64,000 bases of DNA from Saccharibacillus deserti. GTDB taxonomy: Bacteria; Bacillota; Bacilli; Paenibacillales; Paenibacillaceae. Below are positions 26,551 through 34,287 of this stretch, piece by piece. The translations under genes were made by a program, and so were the position numbers. The notes under the pieces are model-generated. The model was given only the letters and a program-made list of their open reading frames with translations. It had not been told where the DNA came from and searched no databases. The first letter of the stretch is position 1. Each line of letters starts with the position of its first letter. The stretch spans positions 251,203-315,202 of the forward strand of contig NZ_JABJVN010000005.1 of NCBI RefSeq assembly GCF_013618475.1, read 5' to 3'.

Positions 26551-29209
26551 CCGAATCTCCTCCTTTCATGCGGGGAACTTCGGTTTCGGGCGAAGCGGAG
26601 TCCCTGTCGTCCGGTTCTCCGAGTTCGGACAATTTTCCTCCCTCGGATTCGGAAGTTTCCGCTTCGAGAGGTTCGAGCTGTTCATTTTCGGCGCTCCCCC
26701 GTTCGTCGAGGGTTTCTTCGGTCGGGCCGTCATGTCCATACTGGGCATGGCGGAACACCGCGGCGTCTTCATCCGATTCGTCGCCGTCGTGCGAGACGTG
26801 GCGGGAACCGACATCGGTCGCTTTTCTGCGCAGCTTGATCATGTTGTAAATGCCAATCGAAGCGACGGCAAGCACCATGATTTCCAGCATCGTATCGAAG
26901 CCCCGGAAATCGACCAGAATAACATTGACGATATTTTTTCCGCCGGCCGATTCATAGCTTTCTCGGACGTAATAATCCGAAATCGGCTCAAACGGATTGG
27001 TGCCCAGTACCGCAAGCGCAACGAGTGTCATCAGCACGCCTACCGCAATGGCCACCAGGAAATTCGGCAGACGGAAGCGGACGGCCTGCTGCTCGGTCCG
27101 CAGCTTCGGCAGATGATAGAAGCAGAGCAGATACAGCGTGACGGAGATCGATTCGACGACCATCTGCGTCAGTGCCAGATCGGGCGCCCGCAGGAAGACG
27201 AACATCAGCGTCATCATATAACCGACCGTACCGGTCAGAATGATCGCGACAGGTCGGGATTTCGCAAACGGAACGGCGATGCCGCCGGCAGCGAGTCCCA
27301 GCAGAATAACCCACTCGTAAGGAGCGATTTGCGCATAGGCGCCGACGCGGAACGTCACATCCGTCGAATTGAACAGAATAAAGCCGAGCACGAGCATCAT
27401 AAAGCCCAGAATGTATTTGACGTAACTGCGCGACGATCCGTTCATATAGAACGCGGTTACCCAGACGGTAATCCGTTCGAAGAAGCGAAGGCTGGCATCG
27501 TAGAAACGGTTGATCGACAATCTGCGCGGGAAAAAGGCATACAGTTTCGCCCAGCGCCGCGCGCTCCAGGCCAACAGGGCCCCGAAGGCGACGATGCCGA
27601 TCGTCATCCACAGCGCAGGCGTCCAGCCGTGCCAGAATTTGATCTCGACCGGGATTCTTCCGCCGTCCGCCGCGGCGATCGGCATCATGGCTTCCGCCGC
27701 GGGCTGGATCAGCGAATAAGCGGCCAGGCCGGGAAACAACCCCAGAACAAGAGCCAGCGCGGCAAGCAGTGCCGGGGGAATCGTCATGAGTGCCGGCGCA
27801 TCGTGGATTTTTAGACCGCGCATCGCTTTCTTGCGCGGACCCAGGAAGGTTCGGGTAACAAACAACGCGGAATAGATGAAGGTGAAGACGCTGGCGATCC
27901 AGGCGACGAACGGAAACAAGGCGGCCCAGGTGTGCAGATCGAATACGCCCGCATGCAGCGTCTCGACAACGGCTTCAAGAAACATTTCCTTGCTGAGAAA
28001 ACCGCCGAACGGAGGCAGGCCCGCCATTGAAAAAGCGCCAAACAGCGAGATGGTGAACGCGATCGGCATCACCTGGGCCAGGCCGCCGAGTTTGCGGATA
28101 TCGCGTGTGCCGGTTTCATGATCGACGATGCCGGCGACCATGAACAAAGCGCCTTTGAATACGGCGTGATTCAGCAGGTGGAACAAGGCGGCCGTCCCGG
28201 CGGCGGCATACAGCAGCTGTTCTTCGCCGTCGAAGATGCCCGACAGCGAAGACAGGCCGAGCAGGCACATGATCAGACCCAACTGACTGATCGTCGAATA
28301 GGCGAGTATGCCTTTAAGATCGGTTTGTTTGACCGCCGCAACCGATCCGTACAGCAGGGTAACGAGTCCTCCGAGCGAGACCAGCCAGAACCATTCCGGC
28401 GTGCCGGAAAAGACGGGACTGAGCCGGGCGACCAGGTAAAGACCCGCTTTGACCATGGTGGCCGAGTGCAGATAAGCGCTGACCGGCGTCGGAGCTTCCA
28501 TCGCATCGGGCAGCCAGATATGGAACGGATACTGGGCCGATTTGGTGAAAGCGCCGACGAGAATCAGGATCATGGCCGGCAGGAACAACGGATGCGAAGC
28601 CAGCGGGGCTCCGACTTCGAACAGCTCGCGAATCCGGTATGTGCCGCTCATCACATAGAGCAGCACGAATCCGCTGAGCAGTCCCAGTCCGCCCGTCATC
28701 GTAATCAGCAGCGATTTGAGCGCGCCGTAGCGTGCCCGGTAATTTTCATGCCTGTAACCGATCAGCAGGAACGAGGTAATGCTGGTGAGTTCCCAGAATC
28801 CGTAAAGGGTCAGTAGATTGTCGGACAATACGAGGCCGAGCATGGCACCCATAAAGGTCAGAAGACAGACGTAAAACGAGGTCGGCGATTCTTTGGAAGA
28901 ATCCATATAGGCGACGGAATAGACGGCGACCAAAGCACCCATTCCGGTAATCATGAGGGCGAACAGCAGAGACAATCCGTCCAGATACAAGGTGAACGAA
29001 ATGCCGAGGGACGGAATCCAGGCAAAGGATTCGGTAATCGGGGAACCGGCGCGTACCTCGGGCAAATAGCCGAGCAAAGCCGCGAACAACAGCGCCGACA
29101 AGGCCGCGGCAAACCATCCTGTGTGCAGACGGGGGACCGCTTTTCCAAGCAGAGGGATCAAAGCGGCAAGCAGGAACGGCGACAGCGTCAAGAGATGGAG
29201 TAGGGACAA
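26543..29209 (-). CDS. mrpA: Na+/H+ antiporter subunit A
   Basis: 888 residues from a TTG at 29209, supported by AAGGAG seven bases upstream. The N-terminal 500 residues are NuoL-like (FLLIGYRHENYRARYGALKSL; FTKSAQYPFHIWLPDAMEAPTPVSAYLHSATMVKAG, the conserved lysine and histidine block), followed by the MrpA-specific domain and a DUF4040/MrpB-like part (PDLALTQMVVESISVTLYLL). A tail of about 85 residues after the last helix (MIKLRRK) is very acidic and rich in Ser/Glu/Asp, longer than in most relatives I know (about 770-800 residues). First gene of the operon and the main sodium-translocating subunit. Confidence 0.95.
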   Translation of the reverse strand: MSLLHLLTLSPFLLAALIPLLGKAVPRLHTGWFAAALSALLFAALLGYLPEVRAGSPITESFAWIPSLGISFTLYLDGLSLLFALMITGMGALVAVYSVAYMDSSKESPTSFYVCLLTFMGAMLGLVLSDNLLTLYGFWELTSITSFLLIGYRHENYRARYGALKSLLITMTGGLGLLSGFVLLYVMSGTYRIRELFEVGAPLASHPLFLPAMILILVGAFTKSAQYPFHIWLPDAMEAPTPVSAYLHSATMVKAGLYLVARLSPVFSGTPEWFWLVSLGGLVTLLYGSVAAVKQTDLKGILAYSTISQLGLIMCLLGLSSLSGIFDGEEQLLYAAAGTAALFHLLNHAVFKGALFMVAGIVDHETGTRDIRKLGGLAQVMPIAFTISLFGAFSMAGLPPFGGFLSKEMFLEAVVETLHAGVFDLHTWAALFPFVAWIASVFTFIYSALFVTRTFLGPRKKAMRGLKIHDAPALMTIPPALLAALALVLGLFPGLAAYSLIQPAAEAMMPIAAADGGRIPVEIKFWHGWTPALWMTIGIVAFGALLAWSARRWAKLYAFFPRRLSINRFYDASLRFFERITVWVTAFYMNGSSRSYVKYILGFMMLVLGFILFNSTDVTFRVGAYAQIAPYEWVILLGLAAGGIAVPFAKSRPVAIILTGTVGYMMTLMFVFLRAPDLALTQMVVESISVTLYLLCFYHLPKLRTEQQAVRFRLPNFLVAIAVGVLMTLVALAVLGTNPFEPISDYYVRESYESAGGKNIVNVILVDFRGFDTMLEIMVLAVASIGIYNMIKLRRKATDVGSRHVSHDGDESDEDAAVFRHAQYGHDGPTEETLDERGSAENEQLEPLEAETSESEGGKLSELGEPDDRDSASPETEVPRMKGGDSDA

Positions 29210-29276
29210 ACGGCTTCTCCTTTCCGCTTTATGAATTTTGTGCTTGGCAGCTTACAACCAAGCTTTACTTTTTACT

Positions 29277-29296
29277 ATTACCCGGGTTTGGGTAAT
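29277..29296. promoter_or_regulatory. Inverted repeat upstream of mrpA
   Basis: ATTACCC (29277-29283) and GGGTAAT (29290-29296) are perfect seven-base arms around GGGTTT. On the minus strand TATATT (29299-29294) overlaps the arm and could be a -10. Possible operator for the mrp operon. Confidence 0.4.
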
Positions 29297-29404
29297 ATAA
29301 AGCTGACAAATCGGTTTTTTATACGAAAAAGGGGCTTTCGCCGACCTGCTTCGATCGTGCCATGTGAGCTTCTCCAAAGAGCGGGCAGGACCGTTTTGCT
29401 TGCG

Positions 29405-29449
29405 AAAAACCAAACAGGTTCGGGACATTTTCGTCCCGAACCTGTTTGG
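29405..29449 (-). terminator. Rho-independent terminator after the asparaginase gene
   Basis: A 17-base perfect stem, 29410-29426 with 29433-29449, with five T on the minus strand after it. Confidence 0.92.
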
Positions 29450-29491
29450 CGGCAATGGGTACCGCGTTTCTTGCGGCATAAGCAGCCCGTT

Positions 29492-30682
29492 TTATTTCTC
29501 CGGTACGCTGACCTGTGCGGAACCGTAGGTTTCGAACCAGCCTTTGATCGTATCGAAATCTTCCGAGAACGAGAGCGAGAGCAGCAGCATGAGCCGCGCG
29601 TGAGCCGCGTTCAGGTTATCGCCGGCAATGATATTTTCGCCGCCGGAATAGCTGCTGCCCGAGCCCGTGCGGGTCGTGGATACGAAGATCGTATCGTGAT
29701 CCTTGATGGCCGCCGTCCGTTCGGCGCCCATCGCCCGGGAAATGCCGCCGGCTCCGGTTCCTGCCGTTACGATGCCGTCCGCCCCATTGGCGACAAAGGC
29801 CGCGATGGCGCCTGCGCCCGCATCCTGGTACGAGTAGGCAATTTCGACTTTGGCAAGATTCGGTTTGGCGATCTTCGACAGATCGAACGGCGTGTTCCAA
29901 TCCGCTGCGCCCAGCAGGGCGCGGGACGGTGCCCGGTAGATACGAACGCCGGCTTCGTCGATATAGCCGAGCGCGCCCAATTCGGGCGTGACGAACGTAT
30001 CGGTGCGGTAGGCGTTGGATTTCGTCACTTCGCGTGCGGCGTGGAATTCGTCGTTCAGCATCAGTACCGTGCCGAAATACTTCGTCTTGCCGCTCGCGGC
30101 CAGCTTGATGGCGTTATACAGGTTGGCCTGCGCGTCGCTGCCGATTACGGTCCAGGGACGCATCGATCCGGTGACCACGACCGGCTTCGAACTGCGGACG
30201 GTCAGGTCGAGGAAATAGGCGATCTCTTCCATCGTGTCCGTACCGCTGGTCACGACAACCGCGTCCTGCGTCTTCAGCGCTTGATCCACACGGAGAGAAA
30301 GATCGTACAAATCGGCGATGCTGTAAGCGCTGGAGCCCGAGTTGCCGAACTGGTATGTACTGACCTGCGCGATTTTCTCTTTGTCCGGAAGTTCGGCTAC
30401 CATGTCCGCGATCAGCAGCGTGCCGGCCCGATAGTTGGCGAAGCTTGTGGCGTCGGCGGATTGGCCTGCGATCGTTCCGCCCGTGGCGATGACTTCGACT
30501 TTGGGCAGGGCTTTGACGGCCGGCGCGGCAGCCGACCCTGCCGGAGCCGGCGTGCTGGAGACGACCGTGCCCGTCACTTCCGCCGCGGAGGCGCCGGGAA
30601 GGCGAACGATCGGCGCTGCGGCTGCAGCGGTAACACCAAGGGCAAGAACGGCTTTCATAACCTTCATAGACATCGTGGACAT
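29492..30682 (-). CDS. ansB: Secreted type II L-asparaginase
   Basis: 396 residues. Signal peptide with basic start, hydrophobic core (AVLALGVTAAAAAPIV) and ASAA cleavage site, then a Pro/Ala linker. Catalytic motifs of asparaginase: VEVIATGGTIAG (first nucleophilic Thr) and VVVTSGTDTMEEIAYFLDL (second Thr-Asp pair and the following Lys replaced region further on). GSMRP, LMLNDEFHAAREVTKSNAYRTDTF and SGGENIIAGDNL complete the family pattern. It hydrolyses extracellular asparagine to aspartate and ammonia. Two GlnR/TnrA boxes in its long AT-rich upstream region suggest control by nitrogen supply, as known for B. subtilis ansZ. Monocistronic. Confidence 0.93.
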   Translation of the reverse strand: MSTMSMKVMKAVLALGVTAAAAAPIVRLPGASAAEVTGTVVSSTPAPAGSAAAPAVKALPKVEVIATGGTIAGQSADATSFANYRAGTLLIADMVAELPDKEKIAQVSTYQFGNSGSSAYSIADLYDLSLRVDQALKTQDAVVVTSGTDTMEEIAYFLDLTVRSSKPVVVTGSMRPWTVIGSDAQANLYNAIKLAASGKTKYFGTVLMLNDEFHAAREVTKSNAYRTDTFVTPELGALGYIDEAGVRIYRAPSRALLGAADWNTPFDLSKIAKPNLAKVEIAYSYQDAGAGAIAAFVANGADGIVTAGTGAGGISRAMGAERTAAIKDHDTIFVSTTRTGSGSSYSGGENIIAGDNLNAAHARLMLLLSLSFSEDFDTIKGWFETYGSAQVSVPEK

Positions 30683-30746
30683 GGAACTCCTCCTCGTAGG
30701 CGAATGGTGGGAAGGAAGAAAAGGTGACCCAACTTGCTTCCCGATG

Positions 30747-30781
30747 TCTATAAATATAAGTCCATGTAATGTTATTTAACA
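30747..30781 (-). promoter_or_regulatory. ansB promoter region with a perfect GlnR/TnrA box
   Basis: Minus strand: TGTTAAATAACATTACA (30781-30765) fits the GlnR/TnrA consensus TGTNA-N7-TNACA at every defined base. A -10-like TATAGA follows at 30752-30747, which would place the box over the -35 region. Confidence 0.7.
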
Positions 30782-30917
30782 AAGTCGGTATTCAGTTAAT
30801 AAAACGCTTTATTCGACTTATTTCGTTTATTTTCGTCTTTTAACTCGCTTTAACGGAGTGAGTCGTTTAGTTTCGATTTATTTTCATTCAATAAAATCGA
30901 TAATAAACCTTTACATA

Positions 30918-30934
30918 TGTCAGTTAATATGACT
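30918..30934 (-). promoter_or_regulatory. Second, distal GlnR/TnrA-like box
   Basis: TGTCA-GTTAATA-TGACT, one mismatch from TGTNA-N7-TNACA, about 150 bases upstream of the proximal box. The whole 30683-31033 gap (351 bases) is strikingly AT-rich and holds no gene. Confidence 0.55.
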
Positions 30935-31033
30935 CATTAAGAAAAAGATAAAAAGATGAAAATAAATCGAACCGGAAAATGAATAATAATACATTAAAAA
31001 GAATTAATATCCGTAATAAACAGAGCAGCTCAT

Positions 31034-31978
31034 TTATTCCCGCAGGTCCAGTGTCCAGCTTTCGACTTCGAAACTCATGCCGTAATAAGAAACGGTTGGA
31101 CGGTCGGTCTGCTTGAAGCCCCGTTTGGACAGCATTCCCTGCAGGCGGCGTTGATCCCGAATCGTCCAGATCAGCATCTGCTTGCTGTCTGTCCCGTTGG
31201 CAAAGCGTATTGCTTGATCCAGCAGGCTGCCTCCGATGCCAAGCCCTCTTCGCTTGGGTTCAACCATAAGCAGTTTGATATGAAGCCGGTCTTGGTCCAA
31301 CTGTTCCAGTACGATCGAACCGACGCTTTCTCCGTTCATTTCCGCGATCCAGCAGTGCGCCTGCCGTAAATCGGTGATTTCGAACAGAAGAGCGGCCGTA
31401 TCGGTCAAAGCTTGGCGGAATTCGCCTGCCGAACCGAAGGTTTGTTCAAACAGCGCTTCATATCCGCGTGCAATCCGTTCCGCGTCGGACGGTTCGGCTT
31501 CCCGCAAAAAGTACCGGCTGTCCGCGATGCGGTTCCCGCGCGAGTCGTTGATTTCGTTGATGACGTGGATCGCGTCCATCAATCTGGACTGGTCGCATTC
31601 GGTCAGTCCCGCCAGATACTCGGCAATATCGTCGTCGACTCTGCGGTTCAGCAGCCCGGCAATCCTTTTGCCGCCAGGGGTGAGCTTCAGCACGCGTCTT
31701 CGTCCGTCCCGCTTGCTGCGCGGACGTTCGATGACGCCTCCCGTTTCCAGCCTGCCGAGCAGGCGGCTCAGATAACCGGGATCCAGCCCCAGGTCACGGC
31801 TCAAGTCTGTGGCGGTCAATGAGGTCCGGCGCGAAATTTCCAGAATGATCCGCGACTCCGTCAGCGAGTAGGAGCTGTGCAGCAGGCGTTCTCGCAGCAC
31901 GCCGGCCTGCATGATATCGCTGTAGTTGAAATCGCGAATCGTCCGGATTCTTTTTTTCCAGATCAAAGGTTCCGGCAT
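31034..31978 (-). CDS. MarR-type regulator fused to a GNAT acetyltransferase
   Basis: 314 residues from the ATG at 31978 (AAAGGAAG upstream). Residues 15-140 form a MarR winged helix: TESRIILEISRRTSLTATDLSRDLGLDPGYLSRLLGRLE with the wing RPRSKRDGRRRVLKLTPGG. Residues 160-300 form a GNAT domain: YFLREAEPSDAERIARGYEALF, the core strand VGSIVLEQ, and motif A KLLMVEPKRRGLGIGGSLLDQAIRFA (RRGLGIG acetyl-CoA loop). MarR-GNAT fusions are known; the acetyl acceptor is not predictable. A large inverted repeat over its own -10 (32047-32079) suggests autoregulation. Divergent from the ABC importer. Confidence 0.9.
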   Translation of the reverse strand: MPEPLIWKKRIRTIRDFNYSDIMQAGVLRERLLHSSYSLTESRIILEISRRTSLTATDLSRDLGLDPGYLSRLLGRLETGGVIERPRSKRDGRRRVLKLTPGGKRIAGLLNRRVDDDIAEYLAGLTECDQSRLMDAIHVINEINDSRGNRIADSRYFLREAEPSDAERIARGYEALFEQTFGSAGEFRQALTDTAALLFEITDLRQAHCWIAEMNGESVGSIVLEQLDQDRLHIKLLMVEPKRRGLGIGGSLLDQAIRFANGTDSKQMLIWTIRDQRRLQGMLSKRGFKQTDRPTVSYYGMSFEVESWTLDLRE

Positions 31979-32046
31979 CGTGCACTTCCTTTCCCGGCTT
32001 CGCAAAACCGGTTGTTGATAGTTGGAGTAGAAGGAAGAAGGCGAAA

Positions 32047-32079
32047 GGCTCTTTTTCGATTATACCAAGAAAGAGAGCC
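32047..32079 (-). promoter_or_regulatory. Promoter with candidate MarR operator
   Basis: Arms GGCTCTTTTTC (32047-32057) and GAAAGAGAGCC (32069-32079) are complementary at 10 of 11 positions. Between them, on the minus strand, lies an extended -10 TGGTATAAT. A repressor bound here would block the promoter of the MarR-GNAT gene. Confidence 0.6.
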
Positions 32080-32097
32080 GGGAATGAAGCTTGCGGG

Positions 32098-32181
32098 TAT
32101 CCGAAAATTTGAGACTGGGTATCAAATTTTCGAATTAGTACTTATCCGAAAATTTGAGACTCTAATCCAAAATATGGAGCC
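32098..32181 (+). promoter_or_regulatory. Phased array of four 19-base repeats (AraC-type operator candidate)
   Basis: TATCCGAAAATTTGAGACT occurs exactly at 32098-32116 and 32143-32161. An inverted, diverged copy lies at 32119-32137 and a degenerate direct copy at about 32163-32181. The centres are 21, 24 and 21 bases apart, about two helical turns. AraC-family proteins bind such pairs, and a YesN-type AraC response regulator is encoded downstream. Confidence 0.6.
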
Positions 32182-32210
32182 TTACCGGAACGAAGAAGGG
32201 GAGCTACAAT
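32182..32210 (+). promoter_or_regulatory. Activator-dependent-looking promoter of the ABC importer
   Basis: Poor -35 TTACCG (32182-32187), 17-base spacer, good -10 TACAAT (32205-32210). The repeat array ends directly at the -35, as expected for an activator that touches RNA polymerase. Confidence 0.55.
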
Positions 32211-32270
32211 AAATTCAGAGATGTAAGCGATTGCAAATACAGGAACCGCAGGGTTGAAAGGGGCGGAAAG

Positions 32271-33236
32271 ATGGAGAGAAAAATAGCGGCGGGCGCTTCG
32301 GAGCTGCCGTCCGACCGGGAAGGAAGATCGCGCAGATGGTGGAGAAGACTGCTGCAGCAGCGGCATCTGCAGACGATGGCGCTGCTTGGCGTCGCCTGGA
32401 TGTTCATCTTCAATTATATTCCGATGTACGGCATCATCATTGCGTTCAAGGAATACAACATCGTCGACAGTATCGCCAATTCGCCTTGGGTCGGACTGGA
32501 TCATTTCAGGGAATTTTTGCAGGACGACGAACTTGGCGGAGTGATCCGCAACACGCTGGGAATCAGCTTGATCAAGCTGTTGATCGGTTTTCCGCTGCCG
32601 ATCGTGTTCGCCTTGTTTCTGAATGAACTTCGTTCGGTCCGCTTCAAGAAAACGGTGCAGACGATTTCGTATCTGCCGCACTTTCTGTCTTGGGTTATCC
32701 TCGGGGGCATCCTGGCAACCTGGCTTGCCGATGTCGGCATCATCAACAATATATTGATGGCCCTCGGGCTGATCAGCGAGCCGATCTCGTATCTGGCGGA
32801 GCCGAAATATTTCTGGGGGATCGTCATCACCTCGGATATCTGGAAAGAGCTCGGATGGTCGGCGATCATTTACCTGGCGGCCATGGCAAGCGTATCGCCG
32901 GAGCAGTACGAAGCGGCGACGATGGACGGAGCCGGACGGTTCCAGAAAATGTTCTACGTCACGCTGCCGAATATTCGTCCGACGATCGCGATCCTGTTCA
33001 TCCTGGCGGTCAGCGGCGTCCTGAATTCCAATTTCGACCAGATTCTCGTGCTGCGCAACTCCCTGAACGAGAGCGCCAGCAACGTGATCGATATTTACGT
33101 CTACCAAACAGGGATTCAGCAGGGACGCTTCTCCTATTCGACCGCGGTCGGCCTGCTCAAGTCGGTGATCGCGCTGGTTCTGCTGCTGGTTGCCAACGGC
33201 GTGACCAAGAAATTGAACAACACTTCGCTTTTCTAG
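32271..33236 (+). CDS. ABC sugar importer permease, LplB type
   Basis: 321 residues, six membrane helices after a basic N-terminus. The cytoplasmic EAA loop EAATMDGAGRFQKMFYVTLPNIRP, which docks to the ATPase, is typical of carbohydrate permeases. Close in pattern to LplB/YtcP-type permeases (NYIPMYGIIIAFKEYN; RNTLGISLIKLLIGFPLPI). The ATP-binding subunit is not encoded here; such systems usually share an MsmX-like ATPase. First gene of permease-permease-lipoprotein; the following YesM/YesN pair probably controls it. Substrate unknown. Confidence 0.93.
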   Translation: MERKIAAGASELPSDREGRSRRWWRRLLQQRHLQTMALLGVAWMFIFNYIPMYGIIIAFKEYNIVDSIANSPWVGLDHFREFLQDDELGGVIRNTLGISLIKLLIGFPLPIVFALFLNELRSVRFKKTVQTISYLPHFLSWVILGGILATWLADVGIINNILMALGLISEPISYLAEPKYFWGIVITSDIWKELGWSAIIYLAAMASVSPEQYEAATMDGAGRFQKMFYVTLPNIRPTIAILFILAVSGVLNSNFDQILVLRNSLNESASNVIDIYVYQTGIQQGRFSYSTAVGLLKSVIALVLLLVANGVTKKLNNTSLF

Positions 33237-33260
33237 CCAAATGGAAGGAGGAACCGGTGC

Positions 33261-34148
33261 ATGTTGATGTTAAAACGCAAAACGAGAGGCGAAGCGATAT
33301 TCGATTTTCTGAATGCTTTGGGCATGGCGCTCATCTGCTTCGTTACGATCTACCCGATCTGGTACGTGCTGGTCAATTCGTTCAACGACGGTACGGATGC
33401 GATGCGCGGCGGCATTTACTGGTGGCCGAGACAATTCAGCCTGGATAATTTCGGCGCCGTTTTTCGCAGCGAAGGCATTATGATGGCGATGGGCGTGACG
33501 GTCGCGAAGACGCTGGTCGGCACGGTCGCCCACGTTTTTTTCACCGCGATGGTCGCTTACGCCTTCTCCCGCAGAGGGCTGATCGGAGGCAAGATTTATA
33601 TCCTGATCGGCACGGTGACGCTGTTCTTCGGAGGCGGACTCATTCCGACCTATCTGCTGATCCGGGATCTGCATCTGCTGGATAATTTCCTGGTCTATAT
33701 CATTCCCGTATTGTTCAGTTTCTTCGACCTCATCATCTTCATGACGTTCTTCCGGGAAATTCCCGAAGGACTCGAGGAAGCGGCGAGAATCGACGGAGCG
33801 AACGACTGGTCGATCTTCCTGCGAATCGTGCTGCCGGTCTCGATGCCGGTACTCGCGACGATCGCGCTGTTCCACGGCGTTTATCAATGGAACGATTATT
33901 TTACCGGCATGATCTACATCAACAATACGGATTTGCAGCCGATCCAGACGTATCTGTACCGGGTCGTGGCGGAATCCAGTTCGAATCAGATGATGGCGGC
34001 GGTACCGGGAGGCGTTACGCGTTCCGTCACTTCGCAGTCGATCAAGCTGGCGACGATGGTCGTGACCACCGCACCGATCGTATTCGTGTATCCGTTCCTG
34101 CAGAAATATTTTGTCAAAGGCATGATGATCGGCTCGATCAAAGGCTGA
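33261..34148 (+). CDS. ABC sugar importer permease, LplC type
   Basis: 295 residues, six helices. The N-terminal block (LICFVTIYPIWYVLVNSFNDG) and the EAA motif EEAARIDGANDWSIFLRIVLPVSMPV mark it as the second permease of a CUT1-type importer. The C-terminus FVYPFLQKYFVKGMMIGSIKG is the usual family ending. It follows the first permease by 24 bases with AAGGAGGAA as ribosome site. Confidence 0.93.
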   Translation: MLMLKRKTRGEAIFDFLNALGMALICFVTIYPIWYVLVNSFNDGTDAMRGGIYWWPRQFSLDNFGAVFRSEGIMMAMGVTVAKTLVGTVAHVFFTAMVAYAFSRRGLIGGKIYILIGTVTLFFGGGLIPTYLLIRDLHLLDNFLVYIIPVLFSFFDLIIFMTFFREIPEGLEEAARIDGANDWSIFLRIVLPVSMPVLATIALFHGVYQWNDYFTGMIYINNTDLQPIQTYLYRVVAESSSNQMMAAVPGGVTRSVTSQSIKLATMVVTTAPIVFVYPFLQKYFVKGMMIGSIKG

Positions 34149-34287
34149 GGCCTACGGCCGAAAGGTTTGGACGATCCGCTTCGGTTTACCGGCAGAGGTT
34201 TCACGTTTCATTTGACATACAGCCGCTGTAAGGCGGAGGGCAGCAGCGGTACATCGTTCTTCCATCACACAGAAAAGGGGTACGCAC

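Noticed and set aside
30683-31033. A horizontally acquired or missing gene in the very AT-rich gap
   Set aside because: No open frame with a ribosome site; the AT richness and GlnR boxes are explained by a regulatory region.
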